Part shown: one piece after another, positions 39,345-49,965 of the stretch
How the letters are laid out: each line of letters begins with the position of its first letter
How positions within the stretch are numbered: position 1 is the stretch's first letter
Source: Aurantiochytrium sp. KH105
Taxonomy: Eukaryota > Sar > Bigyra > Thraustochytrida > Thraustochytriidae
Reading direction: 5' to 3'
Length of the DNA stretch: 64,000 nt
Assembly: GCA_003116975.1 (NCBI GenBank)
Contig: BGKB01000133.1
Span: 1-64,000, forward strand
Notes under the pieces: model-generated
Told to the model about the DNA's origin: nothing
The model's input: the letters and a program-made list of their open reading frames with translations, nothing else
The model's database searches: none
Program-made: the position numbers and the translations under genes

Positions 39345-42300
39345 ATGCTCCCAGGGGCGGCGTCGCGCCCGGACGCGACGCATATGCGTCTGCATCGTCA
39401 CAGTGCCGCGCAAGATGTGGTCAAAATAGCTCTTGCGCTGCAGCATGGAAAGCATAGGCGAACAAAGCGAAGACGAGCTGGGCAAAAGGTCGTGACGCCC
39501 GAAACCAGACAGGCCCAAGCCGAGCATCTTGCCGAAGCCTTGCATGGCCATAATGTAAGGCAGCTATGGCAAATCTCGTTCGTTTCGCAGGAATCACTTG
39601 AAAACCTCGGTTTCGAAACAGATCTTGCACGAATCGTGCGTTCCCTTGCCGACGCATTTCTGCATGAAAATAAAGACGACGCACAAGACGAGGACGAAGA
39701 TTCGGTGGAGCAACGACCGCCGACTCGCGCATCAACAGAGCACATGCTTCAAGTCATGTCGAATCTCCGGAAAAAACGACGCGTGCACGGCATCTCGCGT
39801 CGCATGCAAGTTGCGCTCATGGTTCTCAGTGGTCTCATTCTATCTGGAGGCGTTATTTGCGTCGTCCTAGCATCGCTCTCAATCCACAATGTTGCTTCCA
39901 AGGAAGCATCATGCGCACTTCTTATTGGCGCTGTCATGGCCATCGCCAACGCGGTTGCGCTCTATGGCGCGCAACGCGTTCACGATGACATTTTGCGAGA
40001 AACAAGGACATGGTACGTAGCGGGGAGACCTCGCGTGGCTCCAACTAGCGCAGTAGTTCCTGTGGGCGCGATTGTCACAGAGGCAACTGATGGCCTCGAG
40101 ACCGCAGGGCAACACATCATTCAGCTTGCCGCTTACTTGAATGCGTTTCTGATCATCTCAGCGTGTGCTCTCGCGGCATACTCGCTTTCCGTTTCTACAA
40201 AGAGTAGCGGATCTTCCTCTCAGATGATTGCTTCGCGCGAGTATCTCCAGGCCACGTCAATCGTTGCCTTATGCATGGTGCCATTTCAGGTCGCAAGCAT
40301 TATTGCCAGCACTCTCATTGTCAGTGTCTATGAGATGGTCCAGAGCTTGGCAGAGGTACTGGCGGTTCTCGTCGGCGCTGTGGCAGGCGCGCAGGCTGCG
40401 GCGTCCATGTGGGTCATCAATCGAGTGCTCGAAACATCTCGCGTGGTCGAAACTGTTCCGATGTGGGCCCCCGCATTGGTTTTCTCTTGCGACTTGGCGC
40501 TGCTCAGTATTTGCGTCCTTTCCTTTTGTGCGGTTTGGTATGAGTCGATACGCATGTTGCGCGCTTCGCGAATTCTCGTTGCAGTGGTCGTTCTTCCTCT
40601 TTGCATTGTCCAGGTCGTTGGCCTCGCCAGGTTCGATCTGGCTTCTCTCGCACAAAGTAGCACAAGCTGCTCAAAACTCATGAACAGTCTGTCGGAAGAC
40701 TTCTTCGAACATTCGCTATCGTGCACCAAGTATATCGGAACTGGCTATGTGAGCCAAGGAATTGATAGCTTTCGCACTGTTGCTGGACCAGGAGAGACCG
40801 TGTACTGCGGATCTGGTGCAAGCAATAAAGCACGCGGAGCATTCGTCTGGGAGCGAAATCCCGTCGTCTCTGCGCAAAGTGCCACCGGCTTTGTGGACTA
40901 CTTTGGGTGTCTCAACTTTGATTGCTGCGACGCCTTTGCAGACGCAGCAGCACAGATTGATGCCCTTCTTTTTGCCACCGCCATCCTTCTCTTGGTCGTC
41001 TGTCTTGCTCTGGTTGCGGCACTTTCCTACGTGTTCGAGCACGCAGCAGAAAACTCAGACACCGCATTTGCGGACCTTTTTGAAGAGGCTGTCGCCAAGG
41101 GCCGTAAAGAAGAAGTACCAGAGAAGAAAACGAGACCCACAGCGCGAAAAGACCGCAAGCTCTCACTGCAGCATACGCACGCGCCCTACCTGGGTTATGC
41201 GTTCGGCTTACTTGTTTTGCTCGTGCTCGTGGGGGTTCTTCTCACCGGATATTCGAGCGTGTCCGAAGTTCTTGTGGACTATGATGCCTTTGTCGACTTT
41301 GCAAACACGCAGCCTACGACCTGTTCGTCCACCAACGTTACTTCCTTCTCGGATGAATGTCCAGCTCCTGGGATATGCACCATGCTTGTCAAAGAGTGCT
41401 GCATCAATGGCATTCGGGATGGGCCCGAGGCCGGCACCGATTGTGGTACCTCTTGCGGGGTGCTTTGCGAGAATGGTCAAACCTGTGCGCTGAATTCTGA
41501 TTGTGTTACGGGTTGCTGCGACATCAGCTCAGGAACTTGCACACTTTGTAGTCTCTCTAGCGATGGGGAATTTCCACCTCTGACATGCTCGAACGGCGTG
41601 CAAGACGGTGATGAAACCTGCGTTGACGGCGGAGGCGATGATTGCGTTGCCATTGATTGTGATATTGAAGATATCGACGATGCCTCACTCGAAACGCAAT
41701 GTCGATATCGGGGTCAGCAGTGTGCTATCGTAGGCAGTCGTTGTGGTCTTGGTGAAGGCTGTGCCCGAGATGCAGACTGTCAAACTGGCCTTCTTTGTGG
41801 GTCAGACCGCACGTGCATCTCCACCACGACCACTGGCCTTGCCATTCGCGCCACGGGCCTGAACATCACAGCATATCACGAGGCCTTGCAAGTGAGCACA
41901 GCGACGCAAACTCGGGGGCTTGGAAAATCATGCGAAACTAGCAGTCAGTGCTCGACACTCAATTGCGCCTCACCATCGTGTCGCACGACGCGTGAGACGG
42001 GCCCGCCTCTGGCCCGTAACTCCCCTTGCGTCTTTCCGTTCAGGTACGAAGGGGTTTTGCACACGACCTGCATCGATGCCGAGGAAGCGACTCCGGCAAA
42101 TTGGAGCTATTTTGTCAACCTGTCCACGACCCCGGACACCGAAACAAATGAGACGCACCAACGAACCTACTGGTGTGCGACAGAGTATTTGTACGAGCCG
42201 GACGCGAATCCGGACGCCTGGGGGTTTTGCAATTGCGGCGCGGAGGACCTCAATGATATGCGTGTCTGCACACCCTATCTACTCGACTTCTACGTATCTC

Positions 42301-45300
42301 CTCCTCCGCAGTGCAACGAAACGTGCGGAGAAGACTGTGCTCTCATTGGATTTCCTCTTTGCGCCAATGGGGCGAATTGCAGTCTCGATCGCGATTGTGA
42401 CAGCAACTATTGCTTCGAGGGCTCATGCATCTCTTGCGGAGATGAAATCTTGAATGGCCTCGAATCCGACGTTGACTGCGGCGGATCTGCTTGTGCACCT
42501 TGTGCAGACAATGCCACATGTACAGAAGACTCTGACTGCGAAAGCGAAATGTGCGAGGGCGGACGGTGTATCTCGTGCGTTGACGGAGTACAAAATGGCC
42601 AAGAAACGTGTGTGGATGGCGGCGGCGCAGCTTGTTCGCGCCAAGGGTTTCTTTGCCCCCCTCTCGAGTCCTGCGAGACGGCGGCAGATTGCGCACTGCA
42701 ACTCGGAGCGCCAGCTACTTGCAACGCAGACCTTTTGCGCTGCGAGGGTCTTCAGGATGGAGTGCAAACAGGAACAGAGACGGACATAGACTGCGGTGGA
42801 TACGATTTAGGTGCTCCCAAGTGTGCTTTGGGCAAGACATGCGAGTTTCCTGTCGACTGCTTGACAGGCGTATGCGGAGAAGATCGGCGTTGCGCTGTCT
42901 CGAATAAAACAACAGCATCAGACTGTGATGCGGCCAACGCAAGTACGTCCGAGGTATGTGGAGGAGAATGCGCCTCTTTGAACGTCCTTTGCGAACCAGG
43001 AACTCTCGTTGGTGTTGGCGAGGGTGATGCTTGCTCAACTGGCGTGGAGCTTGATGGTATCTGCGCCTTTGCATCGAATCTCACGTTTTCCTCTGCCATT
43101 CAGTCTCCGGCCATTATCGAGGAAGACTTCTGCTTCAATGGTGTCGCTGATCTTCTCGAATCTGACGTTGATTGCGGGTATCCGTGTCGGCGCCTGTGCC
43201 CCGTCAACAATTCATGTCGGAATCACAGCGATTGTCAAACGAATTTTTGCGATGGAAACACCGGCGTTTGCAGCAGCCTTTCGAGCGGGGCTTTCGTACC
43301 ATGCCTACTTCCAGACGGAGAACAGAACGCGTGGGAATCTGATGTCGACTGTGGCGGCGAGTGTGCCGTTTTTGGCATTACTTGTGGAGATGGTTCCACG
43401 TGCACGCACGACCGCGACTGCACGTCCGATCGCTGTACCAATGGACTCTGTGTAAGCTGCGAGAATGGAATTCAAGACGGAAGCGAAACGGGCATTGACT
43501 GTGGGGGCGACACGTGCGACCTCTGTTCGATTGGCCAAGGCTGCTCGAGTGGCTTGGACTGCGCAGGATTTCCGCTTTATGCAAGCTGCAGCAACGGCAC
43601 CTGTACAAGTCCAGCATGCGAAGACCTTTTATCAGAGAGCGACCTTGAGCAAGCGTGCGACGGCATCATGGCAATCTCTCTTGGGTTGCTAAGTGATGTG
43701 GTGAGCGCGCAGGGACGCTGCACGGCTTTGGCAGACGCAGCGCCATCCATTGGCGCCACCTCTCGTGGCTCGCCGCTTTGTCCAGCGCCCACGACCTGTA
43801 CTGAAGTTAGCGTTGCTCTGACAGTTCCTCGCTGGGCCAACGTGACTTGGAACTCGACCATGACGACAGCAGCAAGCTATCTCGAAACGAAGGGACTTTT
43901 GAGCGACGATGGGACCACCCGAACATACCGTCTGCAAGGCCCGCTCGAAATCTTGCGCACGGCGTTGGCGCTGGCAAGCGTGTGCACACAGGAGGACAGT
44001 CACCAGGCGGCAAGCGCGCTCAGTGTTGCACTTACCTTGGAAAGTGTAGACGAGCCTTGCATGATCGTTGCACCAGAGGAAACTGCCATTTCAGTTCGAC
44101 TGGCCGAGAATCACCCAACGTACACGGTCAAGGCAAGCATCTATATACTTTCTGGATCTTCGTCGAGCCCTGCCGATGAGCTCCCCGTCACTGTCCAGTT
44201 GCGCAACGCTTGCTTCGACGATGCATCTTGCGACTTGGATGCTGTTGGGTCCGAGATATTTGGACTCGTGCAAAATGGTAAACTCAGTGTCGAGACGCAG
44301 GTATCGACGATCTCTGCGCGAAGGGGCAATTTCGCGTTGTCTTTTCAGGGATTCGCGTCCAGCGAGAATCGCCGCAAATATCTGAATCAGACCACTTCCA
44401 CGACGATTGACTTCGGAACTGTGTACTTGCAAAGCACGACCGTCATGCCGACCAGTTTCCCGACAAAGGAACCGACAATGCACCCAACTCAGTATCCTAC
44501 TCGCGTTCGGACTTCGGAACCGACAGTTTCTCCAACAAAGACCCCGACACAAGCTCCTGTGACGCCTGCACCGACGCGATCACCATCGGCAGATCCGACA
44601 ACAAAGGCGCCAACCTTTACACCCACAAATTCTCCAACATTGATTCCGACACAGAGCCCCACCTTGGATCCCACACAGAGACCAACAGATGCACCGACTC
44701 TAAGCCCGACGCTACACCCAACTGATTCCCCGACAGACTTTCCAACAGAGTTCCCTACGGACAGTCCAACGCTGTCGCCGACAGCATCTCCGACCAAGAG
44801 TCCCACGGAGAATCCGACGTCAGCACCAACGCTGGCCCCAACAACATCGCCAACCGAGGCACCAACACTGTCACCGACCGCGACACCAACGCAGGCCCCG
44901 ACAGAGACTCCTACGCTTTTCCCAACAGCGCATCCAACGCAAGCTCCCTCGCCCAAGCCCACCCATGCGCCGGTGATCGGGACACCAGCGCCAACGGATC
45001 CTACTGTAGCTCCAACCCAGTCTCCGACAGAGTCACCAACCAATGATCCTACAGAAAATCCTACAAGCACACCAACAAAGTCCCCAACAGAATCTCCGAC
45101 TGCAAAACCTACAATGGCGCCGACCGTGAGGCCGAGTTCGCAGGCACCAACATCAGCCCCCACAGATACACCAACGACGGCGTTTCCGACAACTGCACCT
45201 ACGATGACTCCAACAAGTGCGCCGACCCTCGAGCCAACGCCCAAACCAACCGTCACGCCGACACTGCGTCCTTCGGCGGCACCGACATCGTTTCCGACGT

Positions 45301-48300
45301 TTGAGGACGCAAGTTTCACCCCTGTAGCTGTGCAGATGACCTTTTGTGGTGGCGTCTCCGACGGCGAAAACGTGACAAGCATGAGCAATGACCAAGTGAC
45401 AATTACCGTCAGTTCTGTTGCGTCCGGCGATGACTCGTCCGTAAACTGCCGCGTGCTCAATGTATGCGGGCTTCAGCAAGCATCTGGGACCTTTTCAGTA
45501 TCAATTTCGGGCGACAGCATCGAAAGACTGACCACAAGCATCGATTGTTCTCTCGGCGGGGCTTGTAGTTGTGGTGATACAAGCGTGTGCACAGAGAATG
45601 ATCAGTTTCCCGGACAACTTAGCTTTTGGGTACGGGAAAGCATCCCAGAGACCTCGATCAGGGCGTGTCTGAGGTGGACACAAGAGGCAGCTGACTTGGA
45701 TCTTGCACTGGGCTTTTACGTGACGGACGACGACACGTCAGCACAACAGGATCAGACCCAGTGTCAGGTTCGAAGTGGGGCCGTAGCAAAATGCGGGGGC
45801 GCCGAGCTGCAGCAGACGCGCGACGCGAACGAGCGAGGGGCCGAAGGCATCATTATTCACGAGGTGCATCAAACCACGTATACGTTTTCGGCTCTGAACT
45901 ACGAAACCAACCTTGCGACAGAAATTTCTGGCGCGTACCTTGTCCTCGATGGATTCGGCATCTCTGGAGATGAAGACGACCTTCCAACGTTTCAACTTGG
46001 AGATGCCGCAGACCGTTCCGCGTATCAAACATGGCCCGGCGCTTGGGCTGGGGGCATGTTTCGCAATGCATCAACATGGGCTCGACTTGCGTGCATTAAT
46101 GGAGGCGACGAGGATGCTCTCGTGGTCGCTGGAGCGCCCTTGTACACGATGAATCGACCTGCCGACATGGCTTCGTGTCCAGATACGAGCAGTGGGAATC
46201 TCACAATAAGATGTGGGGGAGGCATCGAAGCCATGTCAGAGCGAGCTTTTGCGGAGTTTAGACAACAGACAGCAGCGCCAACGCTCTCGCCCACTGTTCG
46301 AAATGGCGAAAATATTGTCGCCAGTCCCACACAGCCGCCTTCAATGCTTGACCTATTTCCAGAGGACCCTGTGGAGATGGCCAGCTCTCGGGACTTGACC
46401 AACTCTACGCTTCCCGCGGTCAGCGCGATGCAGCCTTCACGTGGAAACTATACAGCAATGAATGTCTATGACATTGAAGAAGATGGAAACTGCTTCACCG
46501 CAGCCAGTTATGAAGCGGCCAAGGCGGCATGCCTTCAAGAATACGGAGGCACCCTCTGCACAGCCGCGGGACTCGAAGCGTTACCCCTCGACCAGTTGCC
46601 CGCAGCAAGCACTTGCGACGCAAATGCGGGAAAGGCGTGGATGGGGACCTCATGCGTAAATGGAACAGAAGCCTCGCTTGCACAGGAAGTGGGGTCGGCG
46701 TGGCCGGTTTGTAATTATGCGGCATGCTCGAACAAGAGCTATCCTGGAGAGCGCTGCTGGCACGACGGAAGTAAACCCCGCTCCTGCAAAAACTCTTGGG
46801 AATTCCAGGGTGTTTTTGACAGCAACAGCACCTACGTCAATACGTTGGCGCTCTGCGACGAATGCGCAGAGGACGAGGACTGTCGTCTGTATGTGTTTGT
46901 CGGATTTCCAGGTATCGATGAGCCGCGCTATGATTTTGAACAGGAATGCTTTGAAGCAGGAAACGCTACTTCATGCGAGATCCCTGCAGACAAGGTGCCT
47001 GGCGAGTGCATGCTTGCAGGATCCAATGGGGACAGCAGCAACCAAACGTGCGGCCTTGGTGATTCGGCGTACACTGAGGAAGATGGATATTGTTTTGAGC
47101 TCGAATATCCTGGCGCGTACACCGAGGGAGCGTGTGCTTGCGCAGACTTTCAGCAAGGTGTACTGGAGGGTTCTACTTGTATCGCACGTGACGAGACAAG
47201 CCAAGTGCTTTGTTGCGTTGCAGAAGATACTTCGACTCAGGACTTTGCGTCGATGCTTGCATTCAGGATCGGCAGCGATGCAGTCGAGAAATATACAGAT
47301 GGGATTTTTGGGCACTTTGCCGTGTCATTTGCTGCGAGTGAGCCACCAGAGGACGCTCGTCTTTTCATGTACCCAGAAAATGCTTCCATCATCACGGCTG
47401 GACTTTTAGAGACCGGACAATTTTCACTAGATGCTTCCACAGCGTGTGCAGAGGAGGCTGTACTCTCGGCGCGCGGCATCGACGTCAGTGCCGCTTCGTT
47501 GACGGCGGGTGGCTATTATCACGTTCGCGCTAACTTGCCGACAGGTCCAGGCGTGTACTACGCATGCGTTTTACGTCCTGCTGCTCTTTCAGAGAATCCT
47601 TGCTCAGACTCTCCTGTGTGCGCGCTCTCAGATGATGGGCCCGCGGCGATTATTTCGGCATGCCTCCCCTTTGAGATCAAGTGCGACAGCGGATACATGG
47701 GCGCAGAGTGCAACGAATGCATCACATCAAGCGATTCCGATGGCGATGGCGTCATGGACTGCGAAGATAGATGCCCTTTTGATCACACTGTCCAGACAAG
47801 CGAGGATCTTGAGGGGGACGAAGGTTGTGGTGACCCGGACCGCCTCGCCCAAAATTCCCGCCGCCGCCGGGCTCTCGAAGACGAAAATAGCAGCACTTTT
47901 CTCTCCAATCGAACAACGACAGTGTCCAATCTCGAATGCCAAGCCTGGGACGCCCAGACGCCGCATGGGCACACGTTTGATCGCGTGCGAGAAAGTCGCG
48001 GAATTTGCGACCGGGACTCTAGCGAGCCGTGCGGATTTCCCTTTGAAGACGAAGATGGCACTGTGATTGAGTCGGAATGCGTGCGCAATGGGCGATACTG
48101 CGCTGGTATGGGATCCGTGGGACTCTCTTCGGCAACGCAGCTCAAGTGCTCGACATGTAACAGAACGATACGAGCTAGCGCGTCTGCCTTGGGTAAGCAC
48201 AACAAGTGCCGTAATCCGGATGACGCCCCAGGCGGGCCTTGGTGCTTCACCACAGATCCATCGGTTCGCTGGGAATACTGCTACGAAGACTGGGAAAGTG

Positions 48301-49646
48301 ACACGAGTACAACGAACGATGAGGACATCACATTCGTACTAGGAGGTCGCTCCGCTGGCATATACAAAGTAAATGCCGCAGGGGCTAACTTAGTCGTTTC
48401 TCCAAACAGTGTCACAGTCGCTGGGTTGGCAGTGACACCGGCAATGACGTCGTCAGCGTCCCTTTCGCCACCCGAATTTGTGCACCTTGGTTGCGCTTCG
48501 GGAACCGAGACGAGTTTTCAAGGCTCAGTGATCTCGACATCACTTTCGGATAAAACACCAGCTGCGTGTGCGGCATATTGCACGGCGCGAGGCCGCACTG
48601 CGTTCTCCTTGTATGGCGGGGGCGATACGTGCGAGTGTCTTCCAACTCTTCCGTCGACGTTCATTCACTACGAGGCGGATGCCTCTGGTCCGAGTTGCAT
48701 GTCAGAAGCCATGTCATCCGCGTGCGTTGCGGGTGAATATTGGGGTCTTCTTTTTGAAAACACGTGTTACCCATCGGGCAGTAGGAGTTATTGCTACATT
48801 GGCTCGGGTCAGCTTGGCTATGGTTGTGCGTGCCGGTGCACGGAGCGATGCGACGATGGAGCCCCGTGTGGGGGTGTTTCTAGCGTTGTGAGATCAGTTT
48901 ATTCTTCGCACGCAAGTCATGTTGCATGGCCTGCAGCATTTGTTTCAGATGCGCGTCCGAATGCAAAGAGCATCCTGGCGTACGACGCACAATGGCGAGT
49001 CAAATACTCTGTACACCTGGAATCGGAACATCTATCGGCGCCGAGTGCGTTGGCTTTTCTGCCAGACGGGCGGCTTGTGGTGGTGGATGACGACTCCAAG
49101 GCTATTGTTGTTTTCACACCAGAGCGTCTCGTGGAACGTGTCATCGCAATGTCAGCGACGCTCATCGAAGACAGCGACCAAATTTTGCTCGTTGCCGACG
49201 AGGTCTACCTATATGCGCTGGTTGGAACAAGTGCGCTCATGCGTTGCAGTTTGGGTGGGTCAACAGACACCAGTTGCACAGAGACCTCACTAGTTTTCCC
49301 CTCGCTTACTGTTTCTGAAGACGGCTCGACGAGCTTACCACGCGCGTTGGCAAGGCCTCGAGCCGCGGCGCCAAGTCTACTTTTTATGGTTGACCCGACG
49401 GGCTCGCTGTATGGTTTTCACGTGAAAAAGAAGACCTTTTCATCCATCCTTTCCAATGGGACCGCTATTTGGAGTGACGATGGCGAGTCAGTGCGCGATG
49501 TGACGATTTCGTCCGAAGACACCATCTACCTCCGGTTCGAGGATCGTATTCAGACACTCAATGCGTCGTATTCCTGGACGCTGCCCGAGCTCAATGCAGA
49601 GTTCTCGATGTTTGATGTCATTAATGCGAGTTCTTTGGAGGCATAA
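39345..49646 (+). CDS. giant polytopic surface protein (3,433 aa), multi-domain
   Basis: Uninterrupted frame from ATG 39345. Residues 1-150 are cytoplasmic-type, with a tentative SAM-like segment at 58-106. Residues 150-640 contain about nine hydrophobic helices (for example MQVALMVLSGLILSGGVICV at 154), leaving the rest probably extracellular. Residues about 685-1406 hold some eight Cys-rich repeats of the type NGxxDGxETxxDCGG...C..C...DC, interrupted by an FN2-like domain at 893-965 (CVFPFRYEG...WGFCNC). A PTxxPT stalk spans 1702-1986. Next come a beta-rich region, a short second PT stretch (about 2310-2334), a thrombospondin-3-like calcium motif (SDSDGDGVMDCEDRCPFD, about 2795), an interrupted kringle-like module (2864-2980), a WSC-like Cys module (about 3046-3169) and a C-terminal beta-propeller-like region. 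No named family fits the whole. Surface adhesion, sensing or glycan binding is inferred from the parts. Confidence 0.85.
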   Translation: MLPGAASRPDATHMRLHRHSAAQDVVKIALALQHGKHRRTKRRRAGQKVVTPETRQAQAEHLAEALHGHNVRQLWQISFVSQESLENLGFETDLARIVRSLADAFLHENKDDAQDEDEDSVEQRPPTRASTEHMLQVMSNLRKKRRVHGISRRMQVALMVLSGLILSGGVICVVLASLSIHNVASKEASCALLIGAVMAIANAVALYGAQRVHDDILRETRTWYVAGRPRVAPTSAVVPVGAIVTEATDGLETAGQHIIQLAAYLNAFLIISACALAAYSLSVSTKSSGSSSQMIASREYLQATSIVALCMVPFQVASIIASTLIVSVYEMVQSLAEVLAVLVGAVAGAQAAASMWVINRVLETSRVVETVPMWAPALVFSCDLALLSICVLSFCAVWYESIRMLRASRILVAVVVLPLCIVQVVGLARFDLASLAQSSTSCSKLMNSLSEDFFEHSLSCTKYIGTGYVSQGIDSFRTVAGPGETVYCGSGASNKARGAFVWERNPVVSAQSATGFVDYFGCLNFDCCDAFADAAAQIDALLFATAILLLVVCLALVAALSYVFEHAAENSDTAFADLFEEAVAKGRKEEVPEKKTRPTARKDRKLSLQHTHAPYLGYAFGLLVLLVLVGVLLTGYSSVSEVLVDYDAFVDFANTQPTTCSSTNVTSFSDECPAPGICTMLVKECCINGIRDGPEAGTDCGTSCGVLCENGQTCALNSDCVTGCCDISSGTCTLCSLSSDGEFPPLTCSNGVQDGDETCVDGGGDDCVAIDCDIEDIDDASLETQCRYRGQQCAIVGSRCGLGEGCARDADCQTGLLCGSDRTCISTTTTGLAIRATGLNITAYHEALQVSTATQTRGLGKSCETSSQCSTLNCASPSCRTTRETGPPLARNSPCVFPFRYEGVLHTTCIDAEEATPANWSYFVNLSTTPDTETNETHQRTYWCATEYLYEPDANPDAWGFCNCGAEDLNDMRVCTPYLLDFYVSPPPQCNETCGEDCALIGFPLCANGANCSLDRDCDSNYCFEGSCISCGDEILNGLESDVDCGGSACAPCADNATCTEDSDCESEMCEGGRCISCVDGVQNGQETCVDGGGAACSRQGFLCPPLESCETAADCALQLGAPATCNADLLRCEGLQDGVQTGTETDIDCGGYDLGAPKCALGKTCEFPVDCLTGVCGEDRRCAVSNKTTASDCDAANASTSEVCGGECASLNVLCEPGTLVGVGEGDACSTGVELDGICAFASNLTFSSAIQSPAIIEEDFCFNGVADLLESDVDCGYPCRRLCPVNNSCRNHSDCQTNFCDGNTGVCSSLSSGAFVPCLLPDGEQNAWESDVDCGGECAVFGITCGDGSTCTHDRDCTSDRCTNGLCVSCENGIQDGSETGIDCGGDTCDLCSIGQGCSSGLDCAGFPLYASCSNGTCTSPACEDLLSESDLEQACDGIMAISLGLLSDVVSAQGRCTALADAAPSIGATSRGSPLCPAPTTCTEVSVALTVPRWANVTWNSTMTTAASYLETKGLLSDDGTTRTYRLQGPLEILRTALALASVCTQEDSHQAASALSVALTLESVDEPCMIVAPEETAISVRLAENHPTYTVKASIYILSGSSSSPADELPVTVQLRNACFDDASCDLDAVGSEIFGLVQNGKLSVETQVSTISARRGNFALSFQGFASSENRRKYLNQTTSTTIDFGTVYLQSTTVMPTSFPTKEPTMHPTQYPTRVRTSEPTVSPTKTPTQAPVTPAPTRSPSADPTTKAPTFTPTNSPTLIPTQSPTLDPTQRPTDAPTLSPTLHPTDSPTDFPTEFPTDSPTLSPTASPTKSPTENPTSAPTLAPTTSPTEAPTLSPTATPTQAPTETPTLFPTAHPTQAPSPKPTHAPVIGTPAPTDPTVAPTQSPTESPTNDPTENPTSTPTKSPTESPTAKPTMAPTVRPSSQAPTSAPTDTPTTAFPTTAPTMTPTSAPTLEPTPKPTVTPTLRPSAAPTSFPTFEDASFTPVAVQMTFCGGVSDGENVTSMSNDQVTITVSSVASGDDSSVNCRVLNVCGLQQASGTFSVSISGDSIERLTTSIDCSLGGACSCGDTSVCTENDQFPGQLSFWVRESIPETSIRACLRWTQEAADLDLALGFYVTDDDTSAQQDQTQCQVRSGAVAKCGGAELQQTRDANERGAEGIIIHEVHQTTYTFSALNYETNLATEISGAYLVLDGFGISGDEDDLPTFQLGDAADRSAYQTWPGAWAGGMFRNASTWARLACINGGDEDALVVAGAPLYTMNRPADMASCPDTSSGNLTIRCGGGIEAMSERAFAEFRQQTAAPTLSPTVRNGENIVASPTQPPSMLDLFPEDPVEMASSRDLTNSTLPAVSAMQPSRGNYTAMNVYDIEEDGNCFTAASYEAAKAACLQEYGGTLCTAAGLEALPLDQLPAASTCDANAGKAWMGTSCVNGTEASLAQEVGSAWPVCNYAACSNKSYPGERCWHDGSKPRSCKNSWEFQGVFDSNSTYVNTLALCDECAEDEDCRLYVFVGFPGIDEPRYDFEQECFEAGNATSCEIPADKVPGECMLAGSNGDSSNQTCGLGDSAYTEEDGYCFELEYPGAYTEGACACADFQQGVLEGSTCIARDETSQVLCCVAEDTSTQDFASMLAFRIGSDAVEKYTDGIFGHFAVSFAASEPPEDARLFMYPENASIITAGLLETGQFSLDASTACAEEAVLSARGIDVSAASLTAGGYYHVRANLPTGPGVYYACVLRPAALSENPCSDSPVCALSDDGPAAIISACLPFEIKCDSGYMGAECNECITSSDSDGDGVMDCEDRCPFDHTVQTSEDLEGDEGCGDPDRLAQNSRRRRALEDENSSTFLSNRTTTVSNLECQAWDAQTPHGHTFDRVRESRGICDRDSSEPCGFPFEDEDGTVIESECVRNGRYCAGMGSVGLSSATQLKCSTCNRTIRASASALGKHNKCRNPDDAPGGPWCFTTDPSVRWEYCYEDWESDTSTTNDEDITFVLGGRSAGIYKVNAAGANLVVSPNSVTVAGLAVTPAMTSSASLSPPEFVHLGCASGTETSFQGSVISTSLSDKTPAACAAYCTARGRTAFSLYGGGDTCECLPTLPSTFIHYEADASGPSCMSEAMSSACVAGEYWGLLFENTCYPSGSRSYCYIGSGQLGYGCACRCTERCDDGAPCGGVSSVVRSVYSSHASHVAWPAAFVSDARPNAKSILAYDAQWRVKYSVHLESEHLSAPSALAFLPDGRLVVVDDDSKAIVVFTPERLVERVIAMSATLIEDSDQILLVADEVYLYALVGTSALMRCSLGGSTDTSCTETSLVFPSLTVSEDGSTSLPRALARPRAAAPSLLFMVDPTGSLYGFHVKKKTFSSILSNGTAIWSDDGESVRDVTISSEDTIYLRFEDRIQTLNASYSWTLPELNAEFSMFDVINASSLEA
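44448..45300 (+). repeat. PTxxPT stalk coding repeat of the giant gene
   Basis: About 285 residues of x-x-P-T repeats (for example SPTENPTSAPTLAPTTSPTE), with unequal units and no exact tandem period over 20 bases. Likely an O-glycosylated spacer between the Cys-rich and C-terminal modules. Same class as the sulfatase stalk at 177-410. Confidence 0.95.
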
Positions 49647-49965
49647 ATTCGCTCAAAGTCTTATTTCTGAGGCTGTCACTTGCTCTCTGCATTTCTGGTG
49701 TCTTTTCATTGCAAGCCTTCGAAAACGGTGTGGATCTATGAAATACTCAGTAGGCTCGCTATTGCAAGAGTTCATCTCAGAATGAATTCTGAAATCACTC
49801 TTGATGCATCCCAAGTTCACTTCAAATTACCCTTTTCAATAACTTCTTGACGTTGGCAACGCTGTATGCAAGCAAGTACCAGTCGAGCCCGTCGACGTTT
49901 TGAATAAATCTATTTTGTAAAATTCTGACCTTGCGACCGTGAGGCGGCCAAACAATTTTTGGCTT
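49647..49965. other. convergent 3' region, giant gene / EF-Ts
   Basis: About 320 bp between two stop codons, AT-rich, with AATAAA-like sites near 49904; nothing coding. Confidence 0.55.

Noticed and set aside
44489..45460. Minus-strand ORF of about 320 codons rich in Val and Gly
   Set aside because: It is the antisense shadow of the PTxxPT repeat, since reversed Pro-Thr codons read as Val-Gly.
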